A stretch of DNA of 64,000 bases, from contig QKWP01000437.1 in NCBI GenBank assembly GCA_003550325.1, positions 147,923 through 211,922 on the forward strand. Direction: 5' to 3'. Below the pieces are notes generated by a model, which worked only from the letters and a program-made list of their open reading frames with translations, had not been told where the DNA came from and did not search any database. Both the position numbers and the translations under genes were made by a program. Origin of the DNA: Gigaspora rosea. Its lineage: Eukaryota; Glomeromycota; Glomeromycetes; Diversisporales; Gigasporaceae. This document shows, piece by piece, positions 21,591-33,850 of this stretch; the first letter of the stretch is position 1; every line of letters starts with the position of its first letter.

Positions 21591-21974
21591 TTATTCACTA
21601 GATGTTGGATCTGAATCCATGCATTGCTTTACTAATTCGATATAACAATCAGAAATTCTTGTTCCAAATTTTGTTCATAGTCCTTTACAAATCTTTATTG
21701 TCAATGGTTTCATTGCCAAATATTTGGAGGCAGCAGATAAGATGCTACTAATTTTTTTATGCAACTTTAAAGATGCAAAATTTTCATACACCTGAACTTC
21801 AGATCTGATTGACATTTCAACAATTTGTTGTGCGTATACATTTTAATGTTGACTGTGAAATCGTACAAGACACGTGGTAGGTTCTGTAGTGTTCAGTATG
21901 ATGTAGTATCAGTCAAACGACTGTACAAATTTTCTACCTAAAATTGGTTTTTCCGGTGACAACGTTGTAAAAGT
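21591..21974 (-). pseudogene. unidentified pseudogene with three in-frame stops
   Basis: One continuous minus-strand frame of 128 codons gives protein-like sequence interrupted by internal stops (TGA, TAA, TGA) and ending at TAA 21591. Readable blocks are LSPEKPILGRKFVQSF, ILNTTEPTTCLVRFHSQ, AQQIVEMSIRSEVQVYENFA, SLKLHKKISSILSAASKYLA and ISDCYIELVKQCMDSDP. The final block faintly recalls the YxxLMKRCWDxxP of kinase C-lobes, but the preceding helices do not fit, so no family is assigned. Constant frame over 384 bp without indels argues that it was coding until recently. Confidence 0.5.
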
Positions 21975-22140
21975 TCTTCGAGTGCTTAATTAAAAGGAGG
22001 GTTATTAGTATTAAAGTAGGGAATAATGATATCAGTGATTAATACAATTAACTGGGAATAATAAAGTATGGTTAACATAATCAATTACCGTAAACTGCTG
22101 TTTCACAAATTTGAAATCGTTTTGTAAAATGGTCTTTAAG

Positions 22141-22190
22141 TTCAAGAACAATGCAAGTGCAAGTGCAAGTACAAGAACAAGAACAATTGC
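22141..22190. repeat. CAAGTG/CAAGAA hexanucleotide microsatellite
   Basis: About eight CAAGNN units. On the minus strand it encodes a leucine/histidine-rich artefact frame. Confidence 0.8.
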
Positions 22191-22243
22191 TCCGCAATAG
22201 ATAAAAAAATATATGATATTACTGTAATAAAAATAATTAATAT

Positions 22244-22832
22244 ATTACCGTATCTCCACGAAATAACGATCATGGGCATTATTTCGAAAATGCATTCCCT
22301 AAAAATAGCATACTGGGTTTCGAAATAATGCCTGCGCATCCCAAAATAGCGCGCACTATATATAGAATACTATATAATCGAATGCATATCAAAGGTGTTC
22401 AATGAATGCTTCATATTTATTCATTTTAGCTTTAATTGCTTCAAGAATAACTACCATATTTACTCAAAATAACGCACATGGGCGTTATTTCGAAAATTGC
22501 ATTTTTAAAATATCATGTTGGTTTCAAAATAATGCACATGTGCATCCCAATATAATGCACACTCCAAATACCAAATTAATAATCTGCTGAAATAACAAAT
22601 TCAAATAACAAGCAGAAATAAGAGTTTTTTAGTCAAAAAATCTGACTTAGATCCGAAAGGCGATATATAAAATTAAGAAATACAGGTTTTTTATATATCA
22701 CACATATATAATGTACAATTTTTTTAGAAATTAGACCTTTATGTCAAAATAATGCCCATGTGTGTACTTGAAATAATGTGCATTCTCTCAAAATAACGTG
22801 TGGTGTGCATTATTTTGATTAAATACAGTATC
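22244..22832. mobile_element. cluster of three CGAAATAACGC hairpin elements
   Basis: TACCGTATCTCCACGAAATA at 22249 begins a unit with GGGCATTATTTCGAAAATGC, CCCTAAAAATAGCATA and TTTCGAAATAATGCCTGCGC. Decayed versions follow at about 22451-22565 and 22741-22832. A much better preserved copy is at 63397-63510 and weaker ones are at 24150-24290 and 51866-51943. The repeat alternates CGAAATAACG with its reverse complement, so each unit can fold into a hairpin. Confidence 0.65.
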
Positions 22833-22844
22833 ATTTAATATTCA

Positions 22845-23090
22845 ATTAGTGCTACTCTTATCCTAGCAGATTTCTGATAATAAATTGTTATAGCCATTCT
22901 TTTTAATTTTAATTCTGGAATATAATATGTGAATGTTTTACATTTGATTTTTTCAACCTTGATGATAATTTAATATTAAGGTTATAACAATGATTAGGAT
23001 TTCCTATACTAGTAGATTTTTGATAATAAACAAATGTTTTATACACATCCTTTTTAAAGTTAGAACTATAATGACCTTAGAGTACTGTGT
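22845..23090 (-). pseudogene. decayed Sel1-repeat relic
   Basis: On the minus strand, KKDVYKTFVYYQKSTSIGNP followed by HCYNLN matches the Sel1 unit of the two intact genes (EKDExKAFIYYQKSAEMGN, then CY). A second, more decayed unit (KRMAITIYYQKSARI) follows after a frame change. The plus-strand frame at 22990-23172 is its antisense. It is too short to tell which paralogue it came from. Confidence 0.65.
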
Positions 23091-23278
23091 AATGATACCA
23101 AAAAAAACAAAGAAAAATAAGGTCATAAATTTACAGGCAATACTTTATATATGTGCAGGTTTTAAAAAATAAATAATTTGTTTTTACTATTGCTAAGTAG
23201 AAGTTAAACAATATGTTAATTGTTCCTATATATATATTTATATTAAGATTTAGATTTTTAGCGCCAGTACAGGATAAT

Positions 23279-24037
23279 GGGTAGCAATCAAATCGCCAAC
23301 AATCACTTCACAGACATCAATCTACACTGACAATCATTTTACCAACAAACTTTTTTTACTGACACAAAATTCGCTAACACTTGATTTACCGACAAGTTCC
23401 TTTTCACTGACAAGTTGATTTTACCGACACATACTTCACCGACAGTTACATTTACTGACAAAATCAACTTACTGACAAGCTTATTTTACCGAAAAAAGAA
23501 TATACTGACAAGCATATTCTACTTACAATACAATTCATCGACAATATTATTTGCTGACAATACAATTGCTAACAATACAACTCGTTGACATATGAGACCA
23601 CAGCAATGTAATAAACTACTAATGTTTTTTTTCGTCTTTGTCTTATAGGGTTAGGGTAGGGTTTGGGTATAGATTTAATATTTATCGTATATATGTGGAT
23701 TTTAGCAGGGCTTATAGTTTCAAATCGAGACCTATAACTTCAGCATTAACGTGATGTTTGTTAGCAAATTATTTGTTGGTGAATTGTATTGTCAGTAGAA
23801 TAATCTTGTCAGTAAATTCTATTTTCAGTAAAATGAGCTTGTCAGTAAGTTGACTTTGCCGGTAAAATTAACTGTCGGTAAAGTGTGTGTCAGTAAAATC
23901 AACGTGTCGGTGAAAATATACTTGTCGTCAAATAGAGTATCGGCGAGTTATTTGTTGGTAAAAAAAGCTTGTCAGTAAAATGGTTGTTGGTGTAGTATTA
24001 TGTCTGTGAAGTGATTGTTGTGAAATAATATGAATCC
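23279..24037. mobile_element. Mutator-like element with ~350-bp TIRs, copy 1
   Basis: Ends are GGGTAGCAATCAAATCGCC (left) and, read inward, GGATTCATATTATTTCAC (right), then both run CAATCACTTCACAGACATC. The arms are strings of 20-25 bp units built on TTTTAC(C/T)GACAA on the left and TTGTC(A/G)GTAAAA on the right. Flanks CAGGATAAT (23270-23278) and CAGGATAAC (24038-24046) are a 9-bp duplication with one mismatch. Long TIRs plus 9-bp TSD indicate a non-autonomous MULE. The centre holds GGGTTAGGGTAGGGTTTGGG. No coding capacity. Confidence 0.85.
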
Positions 24038-24149
24038 CAGGATAACTACTTGTTTATACTTGTGATTGATATAGTTTAGGAAATTATTTGTTGCTAAGTT
24101 ATGCATTCTATATTGAGGTTTTTTGATTTTCAGATAAATATATATATAC

Positions 24150-24290
24150 TGCACATGGGCGCTAATTTGAACATCTTATACATGCTTAAAAATCAGGTTA
24201 CCTCAAAATAGCATATGCATGCACTTAAAATAGTGTGCAAGTAATCAAAACACCATGCAGATGCATGTTATTTCATGGTAATATGGTAGC
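24150..24290. repeat. decayed CGAAATAACGC-family fragment
   Basis: CACATGGGCGCTAATTTGAA, CTCAAAATAGCATATGCATG and GCATGTTATTTCATGG follow the same order as in the units at 22244 and 63397. Confidence 0.45.
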
Positions 24291-24439
24291 AAATAATTAC
24301 ATTCCACTAAAGATTTAGATGATTGATTTCTAGATTTTTCTATTTTTCGTAAATTTTTAGTTGGAATTTTTGCCTAATATTTACTGCTATTCTTGTAGTT
24401 TATAGTTTTATGTTGATCTATAAGCCAATAGAATCATGG

Positions 24440-25490
24440 TTCAGCTAAAACCTCCCCAAAGTCCAAAATGTTTTGCTCTGGAGTTTTGGTATCATCCAAA
24501 ATCTGAATCTTCTGAAATTGCCAAAACTTTTAAAATTGCTTAAACCTCTGAAATTGCCAAAACCCTCCAAAACTGGGCAAAACTAAACCTTCTGAAACTT
24601 CAAAAATCTCCGAAATGGGTTAAGCGAAACTTTCTAAAACTATGAGAGTTATATCCAAAACTTCCAAAACTCAACAAATAAAAAAAAACCAATTCTGCAA
24701 ACTGAGAACCTACTTTAAATAGAATAAAAAAAATTCAATACCACAAACTTGAGAATACCTTGAATAAAATAAGAAAAAATAAAATAAATCCTGCAAACTT
24801 AAGAACCTATCTTTCTTGAGAATAAAAAAAATTTTGCCCAAAAACTGATGAATATTTTATTGAATAAAAAGCCCACAAAATCTGAAATATTCAAAATAAA
24901 AAATGAATTAAATATAATTTTATGCTTGCTATTTCACATAATTGCAAATTCTCATAATTTGATTAGCTATTGCTTTTTGAAGCCAGTTTCAGAAGTATCA
25001 TTTAGTCTAAAAAACTGGTAAAGTCCACATTTTTTTATATAATAAATCTGAACCTCAAGATCTTACCTATTTCTGAAATCCACTTTCGCCTCTCATTTAG
25101 TAGGACTCGAACTATATATAGATAGGTGGCAATTTGCTTTTGCTTATTTTTGATATTTTTGTAAATCTTTTTATATTTAGTAATATTAATGCTTATTTTT
25201 GACTGTTTTTCTGTAGATCTTTTCTATTTTTAGAAATATATAAGAATTTTTTAAAATTGTTAGCTGTTTATAGATTGTTCGGGGTCCTTATTTACTAGTT
25301 ATTGGTTTAGAAAATTTTGAAAGTTTTACCAATTTCTGAGATTTCAAAAGTTTCAGAAGTTTTAGAAGTTTCACCCAGTTTCAGAGGTTTCAGAAATTTC
25401 AGATTTTGGGCTTCTGACGAAACTAGGTTTCAGAAGTTTCAGAAGTTTCAGCCGACTGAAACCCAAAAGTTTCACCCGAGAAACTAATCA
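24440..25490. mobile_element. element rich in TTTCAGAAG repeats (24-25 kb copy)
   Basis: A left array of CTGAAATTGCCAAAACC units (24470-24640) and a right array of TTTCAGAAGTTTCAG units (25320-25490) face each other in inverted orientation. The core at 24950-25090 matches 11750-11890. Possible flanks are AATCATGG (before TTCAGCTAAAACC) and AATCATAG (after GAGAAACT), a 7 of 8 match. The borders are therefore tentative. Confidence 0.55.
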
Positions 25491-26210
25491 TAGTTATATG
25501 CAAAATGTGATTAGTGTGCTAAAACTAATGCAGCAATATGATCAAGTTTTTATGCTTTAATGCTTTTAATTGGTTATACAACCCAAGTTATGATCAAGAA
25601 TGTCATTACAATTCAAATTCGTTAGCAACCCTATGAAAAAGTGATCCATATAGGCATGTGTTCTACAGAGAGACATGGTTAAGTGTGGATGTCTGAGTTG
25701 GCGCAGGTTTTGAATAGGTAATTATACATAAAGTAATAAAATTAAATGTACTCATATGTACTACCCAATGCACATATCAATACTATAAAGCGTAATATAT
25801 ATGCAATTCTGTTATGTTTTGGTTCGTGTTTTATATCTTTACATACTATGTAATACTTGCCTATTGTAACAGTTTATTGAGAAAGTAAATAAAACAATAT
25901 AGACAATAGTGTCAATTTACGCTCCAACCATGTATAGTAAGAGAGATATAAATAAGTATTGAGCATGTTAGTAAAATCAGGTATACAAGACAAGGAGACC
26001 TAAGAGATGGTTTATTAGTAAATTATCACAATAATAATAAGATGCAGATGCTAGTGATGCTAATATAGGGGGTATCAATAAATTAATATCAATAAAATAA
26101 TATTAAAATATAATCTAGAAAGAAGGTGGGATCAAGATGTATATCACAGAATGAGTTTGAGCCAGGTAAATACAGATGTTCAATTTGGAGAAGCTTGGAA
26201 ATTTCCAGGA
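25491..26210. other. intergenic, no gene seen
   Basis: No coding or repeat signal recognised. Confidence 0.5.
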
Positions 26211-26214
26211 GTTG

Positions 26215-26380
26215 TAGCAGTAATGTACTTGGACAAATGTCCAAGTAAAATTATTGGACTTGGACAATTTTGGACAATGTCCAATGTTCATATCTATATT
26301 ATTCATATAATTAAATAATGTACATAGACAAATGTCCAAGTAAATTATTGGACTTGGACAATGCCCAATGTTCAAAAATT
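26215..26380. repeat. two copies of a GGACAAATGTCC palindromic repeat
   Basis: TGTAC-T-GGACAAATGTCCAA, GTAAATTATTGGACTTGGA, CAATG-CCAATGTTCA occurs at 26223 and 26321. Related GGACAATGTCCAA units are tandem at 31186-31315 and partly present at 43237-43300. Confidence 0.7.
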
Positions 26381-26589
26381 TTATTAGCTGATTAGCATAG
26401 CGAACTTTTATTGTAGTTGGTTAGAATAACAATGATATATAATATTAAAAGAATTTTGTTAATTGTAGCAAATTGCAAAATTATACAGAACAACATTATA
26501 TACAGATAAGTTTTTTCATTTATTTTATTTTATTTTTTATTACAATACTAATCTACAATTTAACTTCTTTTTTGTATATTGTCTTTTTT

Positions 26590-26730
26590 GATGCTAACAT
26601 TTTGTTGAAATTATCATTTACTGGAGTTATCTTTATTGGAATTATCACTTTGTTGAAGCTGTTGTTTTGTTGGGGTTATTGTTTTGTTAGTGCTGTTGTT
26701 TGTTGGAGCTATTGTTTTGTTGGGATAGTT
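26590..26730. repeat. TTGTTGGAGTTATTG minisatellite, ~24 bp
   Basis: About six imperfect units of TTTTGTTG(G/A)(A/G)(G/A)TTAT. It accounts for a valine/cysteine-rich open frame at 26473-26748 that has no other support. Confidence 0.65.
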
Positions 26731-26759
26731 CATAGGATTAATTGTTGAATCCTTGGAGT

Positions 26760-27600
26760 TGTTATTAGTTAGAACCATTGCTTGTAGTATCATTACTTTG
26801 ATGTATCACTATTCATAAGTATCTTTGCTCTTTTGCTATAATTAACTAGCTTCATTCCATTTTTTGTAGCTGTTTTCATTTTTCAGCATCATTATTTATT
26901 CTTCTGCAATTAATGACCATTACTTGGATGGTGGTCGGTAATGAGTTTTTGATTACTAAAGTTGACTGACTGAGGTAGCAACTTTAGTAGCCTAAAATTA
27001 CACCCACCTATAATTGATAACTAATGCATGCAAATTTATTTAATTTCAGGAGCTAATTTTGGTCTTACATAAAGTTACTTTCCAGTTAGATATCAACTTC
27101 AGCCATGAACATAAACATTGGTTCTAGTAGACTAGAATAGAATTAATAGTAGAACTTAATTATAATTAGATATTAGGGTAGGATTATACAATTTAAGATT
27201 AGATTAGCTTAGATATTAGGATAGGATTGTGAGAGGTAAGTTTAAAATATATATAGAAATTTAAGTATTCATCTTATAGAATACTTGAAATTCATTAATT
27301 AGGACGAAAAAATTATCTTAAAAATATAATAGAAATATGGAGGAATGTATTTGTTGCCTCCCTGCAACACAGTTTTTTGTCATGGGTTTATTAATAACTT
27401 AAAACTTTACTAAGATAATATCTATTGATTGCACTTCTAACAAAAAATAATCCTCTCGCAATTCTGTATTAATTTTGATTCTAACTCTAACTCTAACTTT
27501 AATTTACTTTAATGGCCTTATTGCTCATAACAGTCACGGGGGTGACAAATGCATTTTTTCTAGAAATATAATTAGAACTTTAGTGAAAATTCAAACATAG
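26760..27600. other. intergenic, no gene seen
   Basis: Contains a diverged 60-bp duplication (TTAGATATTAGGGTAGGATT and TTAGATATTAGGATAGGATT, 27168 and 27211) and CTCTCGCAATTCTGTATTAA with CTAACTCTAAC near 27450, also found in the 55.7 kb MITE. Confidence 0.45.
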
Positions 27601-27611
27601 CCATATTGAAA

Positions 27612-28491
27612 GGATTCGTATTATTTCACTGATAATCATTTCACAGACATAACACTATACCACAACTATTTTACTGACAAGCTTTTTTTACCAACAAATA
27701 ACTCGCTGACACTCGATTTGCTGAAAGCATGTTTTTACTGACATGTTGATTTTACTGACATGCACTTCACCAACAGTTAATTTTACCAACAAAATCAATT
27801 TACCAACAAGCTTATTTTACCGAAAATATAATTTACTGACAAGATTATTCTACCGACAATACAATTCACCAACAAATATCGCCAACAAACAATTCGCCAG
27901 ATGCCTTAAGTATCACAGTTGATACTAAAGTTATAGGGTCTCGATTGAAACTATAAGGCCTGCTAAAATCCACATATACTCTGTAAATATGAAATCTATA
28001 CCCAAACTCTACCCTAACCCTATAAGACAAAGATGAAAAAAACATCCAAAGAAAATTTTAAAATTTTATATTAAAATAGGTCATAACTTCAGCATCAGCC
28101 GTGACAATAATTATTATTATTGTCATTAATAAAATGTGCAATTTTTATTGTCATTATTAATAAATTGCATAATACATAATTATTCTTAGTAGTTTATTAC
28201 ATTGCTGTGGTCTAATCATATTGTCGACGAATTGTATTGTTAGTAGAATAAGCTTGTCGGTATATTCTATTTTCAGTAAAATAAGCTTGTCGGTAAGTTG
28301 ATTTTGTCAGTAAATGTAACTGTCGGTAAAGTGTGTATCAGTAAAATCAACTTGTTGGTGAAAAGGAACTTGTTGGTGAAAAGGAACTTGTTGGTAAATC
28401 AATTGTCGGTGAATTTTGTGTCAGTTGGTAAAATGATTGTCAGTATAGGTTGATGTCTGTGAAGTGATTGTCAGCGATTTGATTGCTACCC
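27612..28491. mobile_element. Mutator-like element with ~350-bp TIRs, copy 2
   Basis: Inverted relative to copy 1: left end GGATTCGTATTATTTCAC, right end (read inward) GGGTAGCAATCAAATCGC. ATATTGAAA occurs at 27603-27611 and 28492-28500, an exact 9-bp duplication. The arms are the same GACAA/TTGTC unit arrays, and the centre again has CCTAACCCTATAAGACAAAG and matches the centre of copy 1 in reverse complement, plus an extra block near 28075-28190. Exact TSD implies a fairly recent insertion. Confidence 0.9.
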
Positions 28492-28500
28492 ATATTGAAA

Positions 28501-29145
28501 CAGTTCTGATAAACTGTTTTCAATTAAAAAAAATTAAAAAAATAAATGCAATATTTGTGTAATACTTTTAAAAACTTGCACTTTGCTTTATAATAAATAA
28601 TAGTAAATTTATATTCAATTAATTATTTTAATTTCTTTTATAAAAATCTGATCATAGTAAATTGATCAATGTTGCTGATATAGTTTTGATTGATTAATCT
28701 GTATGACACCTCAATAACCACATAACCATGCAAAGTCTCAATTATGCAATGCCGAAGACTTACATAAATTCATTAATTGAAATTTTTAGCAATAACACAT
28801 AACATATCTTGTGATCTAGTAATTGGAATTGGATACTTTATTTATTTCTGACTTTCTTCAAAACTTTGCAAAAAAACATATGGATATTCATGTCCATATA
28901 ATTTATTAATCTTATAGGGCTAGAGCTATAATCATTATTACATATATATATAAATAAGAATTCTTGAATATGTATTAGATTTATAGTATTAGCAAAATTC
29001 TTTAAAGTTTAGTTGATATTAGGTCTGATTTCCAACTACATCTTTTGCTAGAATTTAAATTGGAAACCCAATCGAAGCAGCTAACAAATTTATTCATAAC
29101 TTCACAAGACCAATAAAACTGTTTAATATTATGCATACAAGAATG
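28501..29145. other. intergenic, no gene seen
   Basis: AT-rich, nothing recognised. Confidence 0.5.
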
Positions 29146-29153
29146 CTCTTAAT

Positions 29154-29775
29154 TAGTGTTTTGACCCAGGTGGGTGTTACCTGGGTTACTCGCGGGTGGG
29201 TGGGTGACCCAGGTCAAGTTGTAACAGCCTGGGTAAGAACAGGTGGGTCAACCCGCGGGTGACCCGTGGGTTGACCCATGGGTGACCCGTGGATCAACCC
29301 ACAGGTCATCCACGAGCAGAGACCTGATACAAATTAATGCAAATTTGTGAAGTCGACAGAATCAAACTCGAAAAATATTTAATAGAAAATTATTTAAAGG
29401 AAACCATAATGTAGTACAGAATTTTAATAAATGGTATTATAGCAGATAGAATTTCTGATTATGGCATTACACCATTATGACTTTATGGCATTACAGCATT
29501 ACGGCCTATAGCAATTATGGCAAAAAATACAGCAATGCCATAACCGCATTAATTTGTAAATTAATTCTACCACCAAATATAGGTTAACCCACCTGGGTCA
29601 AATCACTAACTAACTAAGATTTTTTTTAATTGACCCAGATAACCCGATGGATCACCTGTCGGATCACCTGTCAGGTGACCCACGTGGTGCCTTTTTTTGG
29701 ACTGACCCATTTTCACCCAGGTAGCACCTGTCAGGTAACCCAGGTGAAGATTTTTTTAAACGGGTCAATTCACTA
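29154..29775. mobile_element. non-autonomous hAT-like element, TSD CTCTTAAT
   Basis: Left end TAGTGTTTTGACCCAGG and right end (inward) TAGTGAATTGACCCG lie between exact CTCTTAAT at 29146-29153 and 29776-29783. The subterminal 120 bp on each side are made of GGGTGACCC/GGGTTGACCC palindromic units. The interior (29440-29590) contains a GGCATTACAGCATTACGG segment also present at 46770-46930. No transposase frame. Confidence 0.9.
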
Positions 29776-29800
29776 CTCTTAATATATTTGAAATCTCCTA

Positions 29801-30443
29801 TCCCTTAGATTGTAGTAGAACACAGGCAAATTTGCCTGCATTTTTGCACTTTTTTAGCTCTGATTTACTTTTTTAAAATACTAAAATAATTAAATAAAAC
29901 TTTGTACAATTATATTTGAAAATAAGGATTACTTTTTTGCAAAATTAGTTTTTATATTATAAGAAAATAAATTATAGTTACATATAAGCTGAAAATAGAT
30001 AATTTTAAGAAAAAATTTTTTTAAAAAATTTTATTACAATTTTCTGCGATCTTATTTAGTTTTAGTTTTAGAACTATAGTTCTTAAGACAATATTGTAGT
30101 TTATATAAAGGATGACAACTTTCATTATTGCAACTTTAATGATTTACTTGTAAAAATTAAGACTTGTATTAGAAGTAAAGATTTTTTTTATAGACGGAAA
30201 CATATAAAATTTGAAAAAATCTAAAGAAAAATTTTAATAGTAAAAATGCCAATACAAGAACTTTAAACATTTATTATATTAAAGTTTTCTAATGATTTTA
30301 AAAAAATTTTATAACAAAGTTACTAAAACAAAACTTAAAGAATATTTTTTACTTAGAAAAGATATGGCTATAATCAATATTTAAAATTTTATTAAAAATT
30401 TTAAAATACGCAGCCAAATTTGCCTGTGTTACAATCTAAGGGA
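29801..30443. mobile_element. TA-flanked element with GCAGGCAAATTTGCCTGC ends, copy A
   Basis: TA then TCCCTTAGATTGTA at 29801; the right end reads inward TCCCTTAGATTGTAACACAG, then TA at 30444. Just inside each end is (C/G)CAGGCAAATTTGCCTG. The interior matches 62292-62912 along its length and in the same orientation (TATAAAGGATGACAACTTTC, TTTACTTGTAAAAATTA). TA duplication and short TIRs suggest a Tc1/mariner-type MITE. It begins only 25 bp after the preceding hAT element. Confidence 0.82.
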
Positions 30444-30445
30444 TA

Positions 30446-31185
30446 AAGAAGAAATAATCAAATTTATTTTTGTGAGATTAAGAAATTATTCTAATGATAT
30501 ATATAAATCTTTTATTAAATGTTGTGAATAATACTAAATTTTGAAGGTTACGATTTGAAAATATAACTCTACCAAAATCACCTATACTCTTTTGCTAACA
30601 ACATTAACCTAAATCCTAATATTACTATTAAAATAAAGATATCTCAAAATTTAAAAATCGAATATAATAAATACATAATAGCATCATTCAATTTAAACAT
30701 TATCCATGACCCAATAATTACTAATTATCAAAGTTATCTATTGTAGCAATGCTATCAAAACTTCGTACTATTACTTGATATTGAATCTAAGATTATTTTG
30801 CAAAGAGAAGTATATTAGTAAAGATTAACAAAAAAAAAGTCATTTTAAAAGTAAAATAGTAAAAACATAGAAACAAATAAAAATACTATCTAACCTATTG
30901 CTTATAAGCTGCAAATACAACCATTTTGATGAAACTATAATAATAAAAAAAAAAACAAAAAAAAGATAGTTAAATCATACAGATTACAAACTAAATAGAA
31001 AGTTTTAGAATACTCAAAAGTAGCTCTATTTAACTTCTAAATTACCTTTCAATTACCAAATTAATATCTTAAAAAAAGAAGGTATAGCTTCTAAATTTTT
31101 ATGCCACTCTGCAAACATGTATTCTTGACTACAAATTCACAAAAAATTATTATTTTAATAAAACTTTAGTACAATGACAAAATCA
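30446..31185. other. intergenic, no gene seen
   Basis: AT-rich, nothing recognised. Confidence 0.5.
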
Positions 31186-31315
31186 GCTGATCATCATTGA
31201 ACGTTTTTTGGACAATGTTCAATGTCCAAGAATTTTATTGGTTGATCATCAATGGACATTTTTTGGACAATGTCCAATATCCAAGAATTTTATTGGCTGA
31301 TTGTCAATAGACATT
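31186..31315. repeat. three ~55-bp tandem units with GGACAATGTCCAA
   Basis: (C/T)TGATCATCA at 31186 and 31242 and CTGATTGTCA at 31297 start units containing TTTTTTGGACAATGT-CAAT and CCAAGAATTTTATTGG. Confidence 0.75.
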
Positions 31316-31319
31316 TTGG

Positions 31320-32210
31320 CTAATTTTAATTAGATATTTTTACCCAACTTGAACTTGTATATGTATGAGATTTTGTATTACATGTGAATACCCAAACAAT
31401 AAATATACCAATTTGTCAACTTATATTGTTTTATAAATGACTTGTACTATTATAACTATTTTTCTAATATATATATGGGAATAAAAAAGAATTTTCATAA
31501 AAATGGCTTGTGGCTTCCTAAAAATATATCAGCAGGTTTAAAAAAATAGATTTTTGCACATAACCAAGAACAAATAAATTTTTTCGCTTAACCAAGAATA
31601 AATACATATACTTTGTTTGTAACAATAGTTTTTTTTGTGCCCTTTGATTATATATGTATATCTAAATTCAAGACAATTTTTAATAATCAAGGTTATTGTT
31701 GAATTGGGGCATTACTTTGTATTATAGCTTTTACTAGTATTTTAACAATATCCAAAGAACAGTAGTTTGAGAGAAAATGGATATTTATTAAATCTCCAAA
31801 TCTACTACAATGAAAAAGCCAACAAATGAGAAAAAAATTAAAAGCTATTTTTGTTTTACACCTGGCTAATATTTTAAATAGCATAGAAACTTCTGGTGCA
31901 TTATATTTTATCATCAAAAAACAACAAATTTTTAATTTTAATTCTTTCATTCTTTTTTCTTTTGTATATTTTAAAGCCTAATCAAATGAATATAAAGAAT
32001 CTTGAAATCAGCATTAGGAAGTTCTTTGTTTTTTTTTATGTGTAAGTAATCTAATACATAATCTGATATATACAAAATTGTTATTTAAGTAATATACATA
32101 CACGAATTTTTTTATATCATTTTTAATACATACTAAATAACTATAACCAAATTTTTTGAATAGCATTTTTTAAATTGAATACATAGTCAATACTTAATAT
32201 TATAATTGCT
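31320..32210. other. upstream of the hAT pseudogene, no supported gene
   Basis: An 85-codon minus-strand frame at 31693-31950 ends in FLSNYCSLDIVKILVKAI, which weakly recalls an ankyrin helix pair. One partial unit in AT-rich DNA is not enough to call a gene. Confidence 0.4.
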
Positions 32211-33850
32211 ATGCCACTACCTTTACCAGCTATTTTAGATAAATTTATCATTAAAACCAAGAAAAAAATAAATAAATTTAATATGAAAGTATATTGTAAA
32301 TCTTGTATAAACCAATTAGGAGAAGTGCAATGTAAAAAAAATTTTTTTCAAATAAAAAAATCAAATAATCTTGCATTGAAAAAATATACACACTTTATTG
32401 CTGAATCAACTGCTAAAGAGAGAAAAAATTTTTAAACTAATTGATACTTTACAAAAGGTAAATGCTATTTATTATTAATTTAATTGTTTACTTATTCATT
32501 TATTGAAAAGTTATATTTTATACAGTATTTTTTTAAAAACTAACAATTCTGTATCCTCAGCTTCGTATTCTGCATTATCAAAAATTATTTGATCTTTATT
32601 CTTTGGGCCAATAGAGGATTATATTATAAGAGGTTTGTCACCTAAAGATGTAAAAAGATTCTATAAACTTCTTTTGCAGTTTACAGTCTCTTGTGGATGG
32701 GCACTAAATTGGGTGAACAAACCTGAAGCAGTTGAGTTGTTTGAGTTTCTCAACCCATTGATTAAACTTCTTGACTGACGTGTACTTGGAAAATGAATTT
32801 TACAAGATGCAACCAAATGAATGTGATAAAGTAATATTAACTATATTAAAAGATGATCAAATTGGTGTTACACTTACCTTCAATAGTTGGACTAATGTTC
32901 GAAATGAACATTTGTTGGGAGTAGTAATTATTACACCAGAAGGTAGACCATATGTTTGGTAAGCATTAAATATAAGTTTAGAGTATAAAACACATATAGA
33001 AGTTATTGAGAAAATAAATATGATGTTTACTGAACTAGACATACAAACAATTAAAATTATTGCTGTTGTAACAGATAGCACAGGCGCATATGCAGCTGCA
33101 AGGTATATTTCATTATTTTATTTTAAAATAATTAAAGATTTATTAATAATTAATTTTTTATAGACGTCATTTAAGAATTACACAAAGATTAATTGCATTC
33201 CTACCCTGTATATGTATCAAATAAATCTGTATATTGGAGAAATCTTTAAAGAATCAACTGATTTTAAAAGAGCAATTGATCAGGCTGTTTGTCTTGCAAT
33301 ATACTTTAGAAATCCAAATAATAGATTTTTTATTGCAAAGTTAAAGAATGAACAATATGCTATATTTAAAAAATACTTTACAATTAGTGCACCTAGTAAA
33401 ACACGATGGAACAGTTTTCATACTGTTTGTTAAGTATTTTAAGATCACAAAAAGCATTACAGGTAAATTAATATTATTCTATAAATTTTAAAATTAAGCA
33501 ATTTAAATAAAGTTAACTAATAAATATTAATATTTATCAGATCCTTGCGATTAAGATTGAGCCACCTGTTGGAGAAACTTCTAAACATATTGGATCAGAA
33601 CCAAACTTACAATGTGAAATATATAAAATTATAAGTTCTTCAAATTTTTGGACAAATATTTGTCAATTACTTAATATTTTTTGCCATATTGCTTTATTTT
33701 AAATAAATTGCAATTTGATAAAGCCCAATTACATCAAGTTATTTTGAGTATGGGTTATTTTGCTCAATTTTGGGATAATTATGATGATTTATAGCTTAGT
33801 TCTCAACTTATATCATGTTTAAAATGCTGATAGCAAGAGTGGGAATAGCC

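Noticed and set aside
26115-26748. 86- and 91-codon frames
   Set aside because: The first translates the GGACAAATGTCC repeat and the second a TTGTTGG minisatellite; no independent support.
31693-31950. Possible ankyrin repeat protein on the minus strand
   Set aside because: Only one weak helix pair (SLDIVKILV) in AT-rich sequence.
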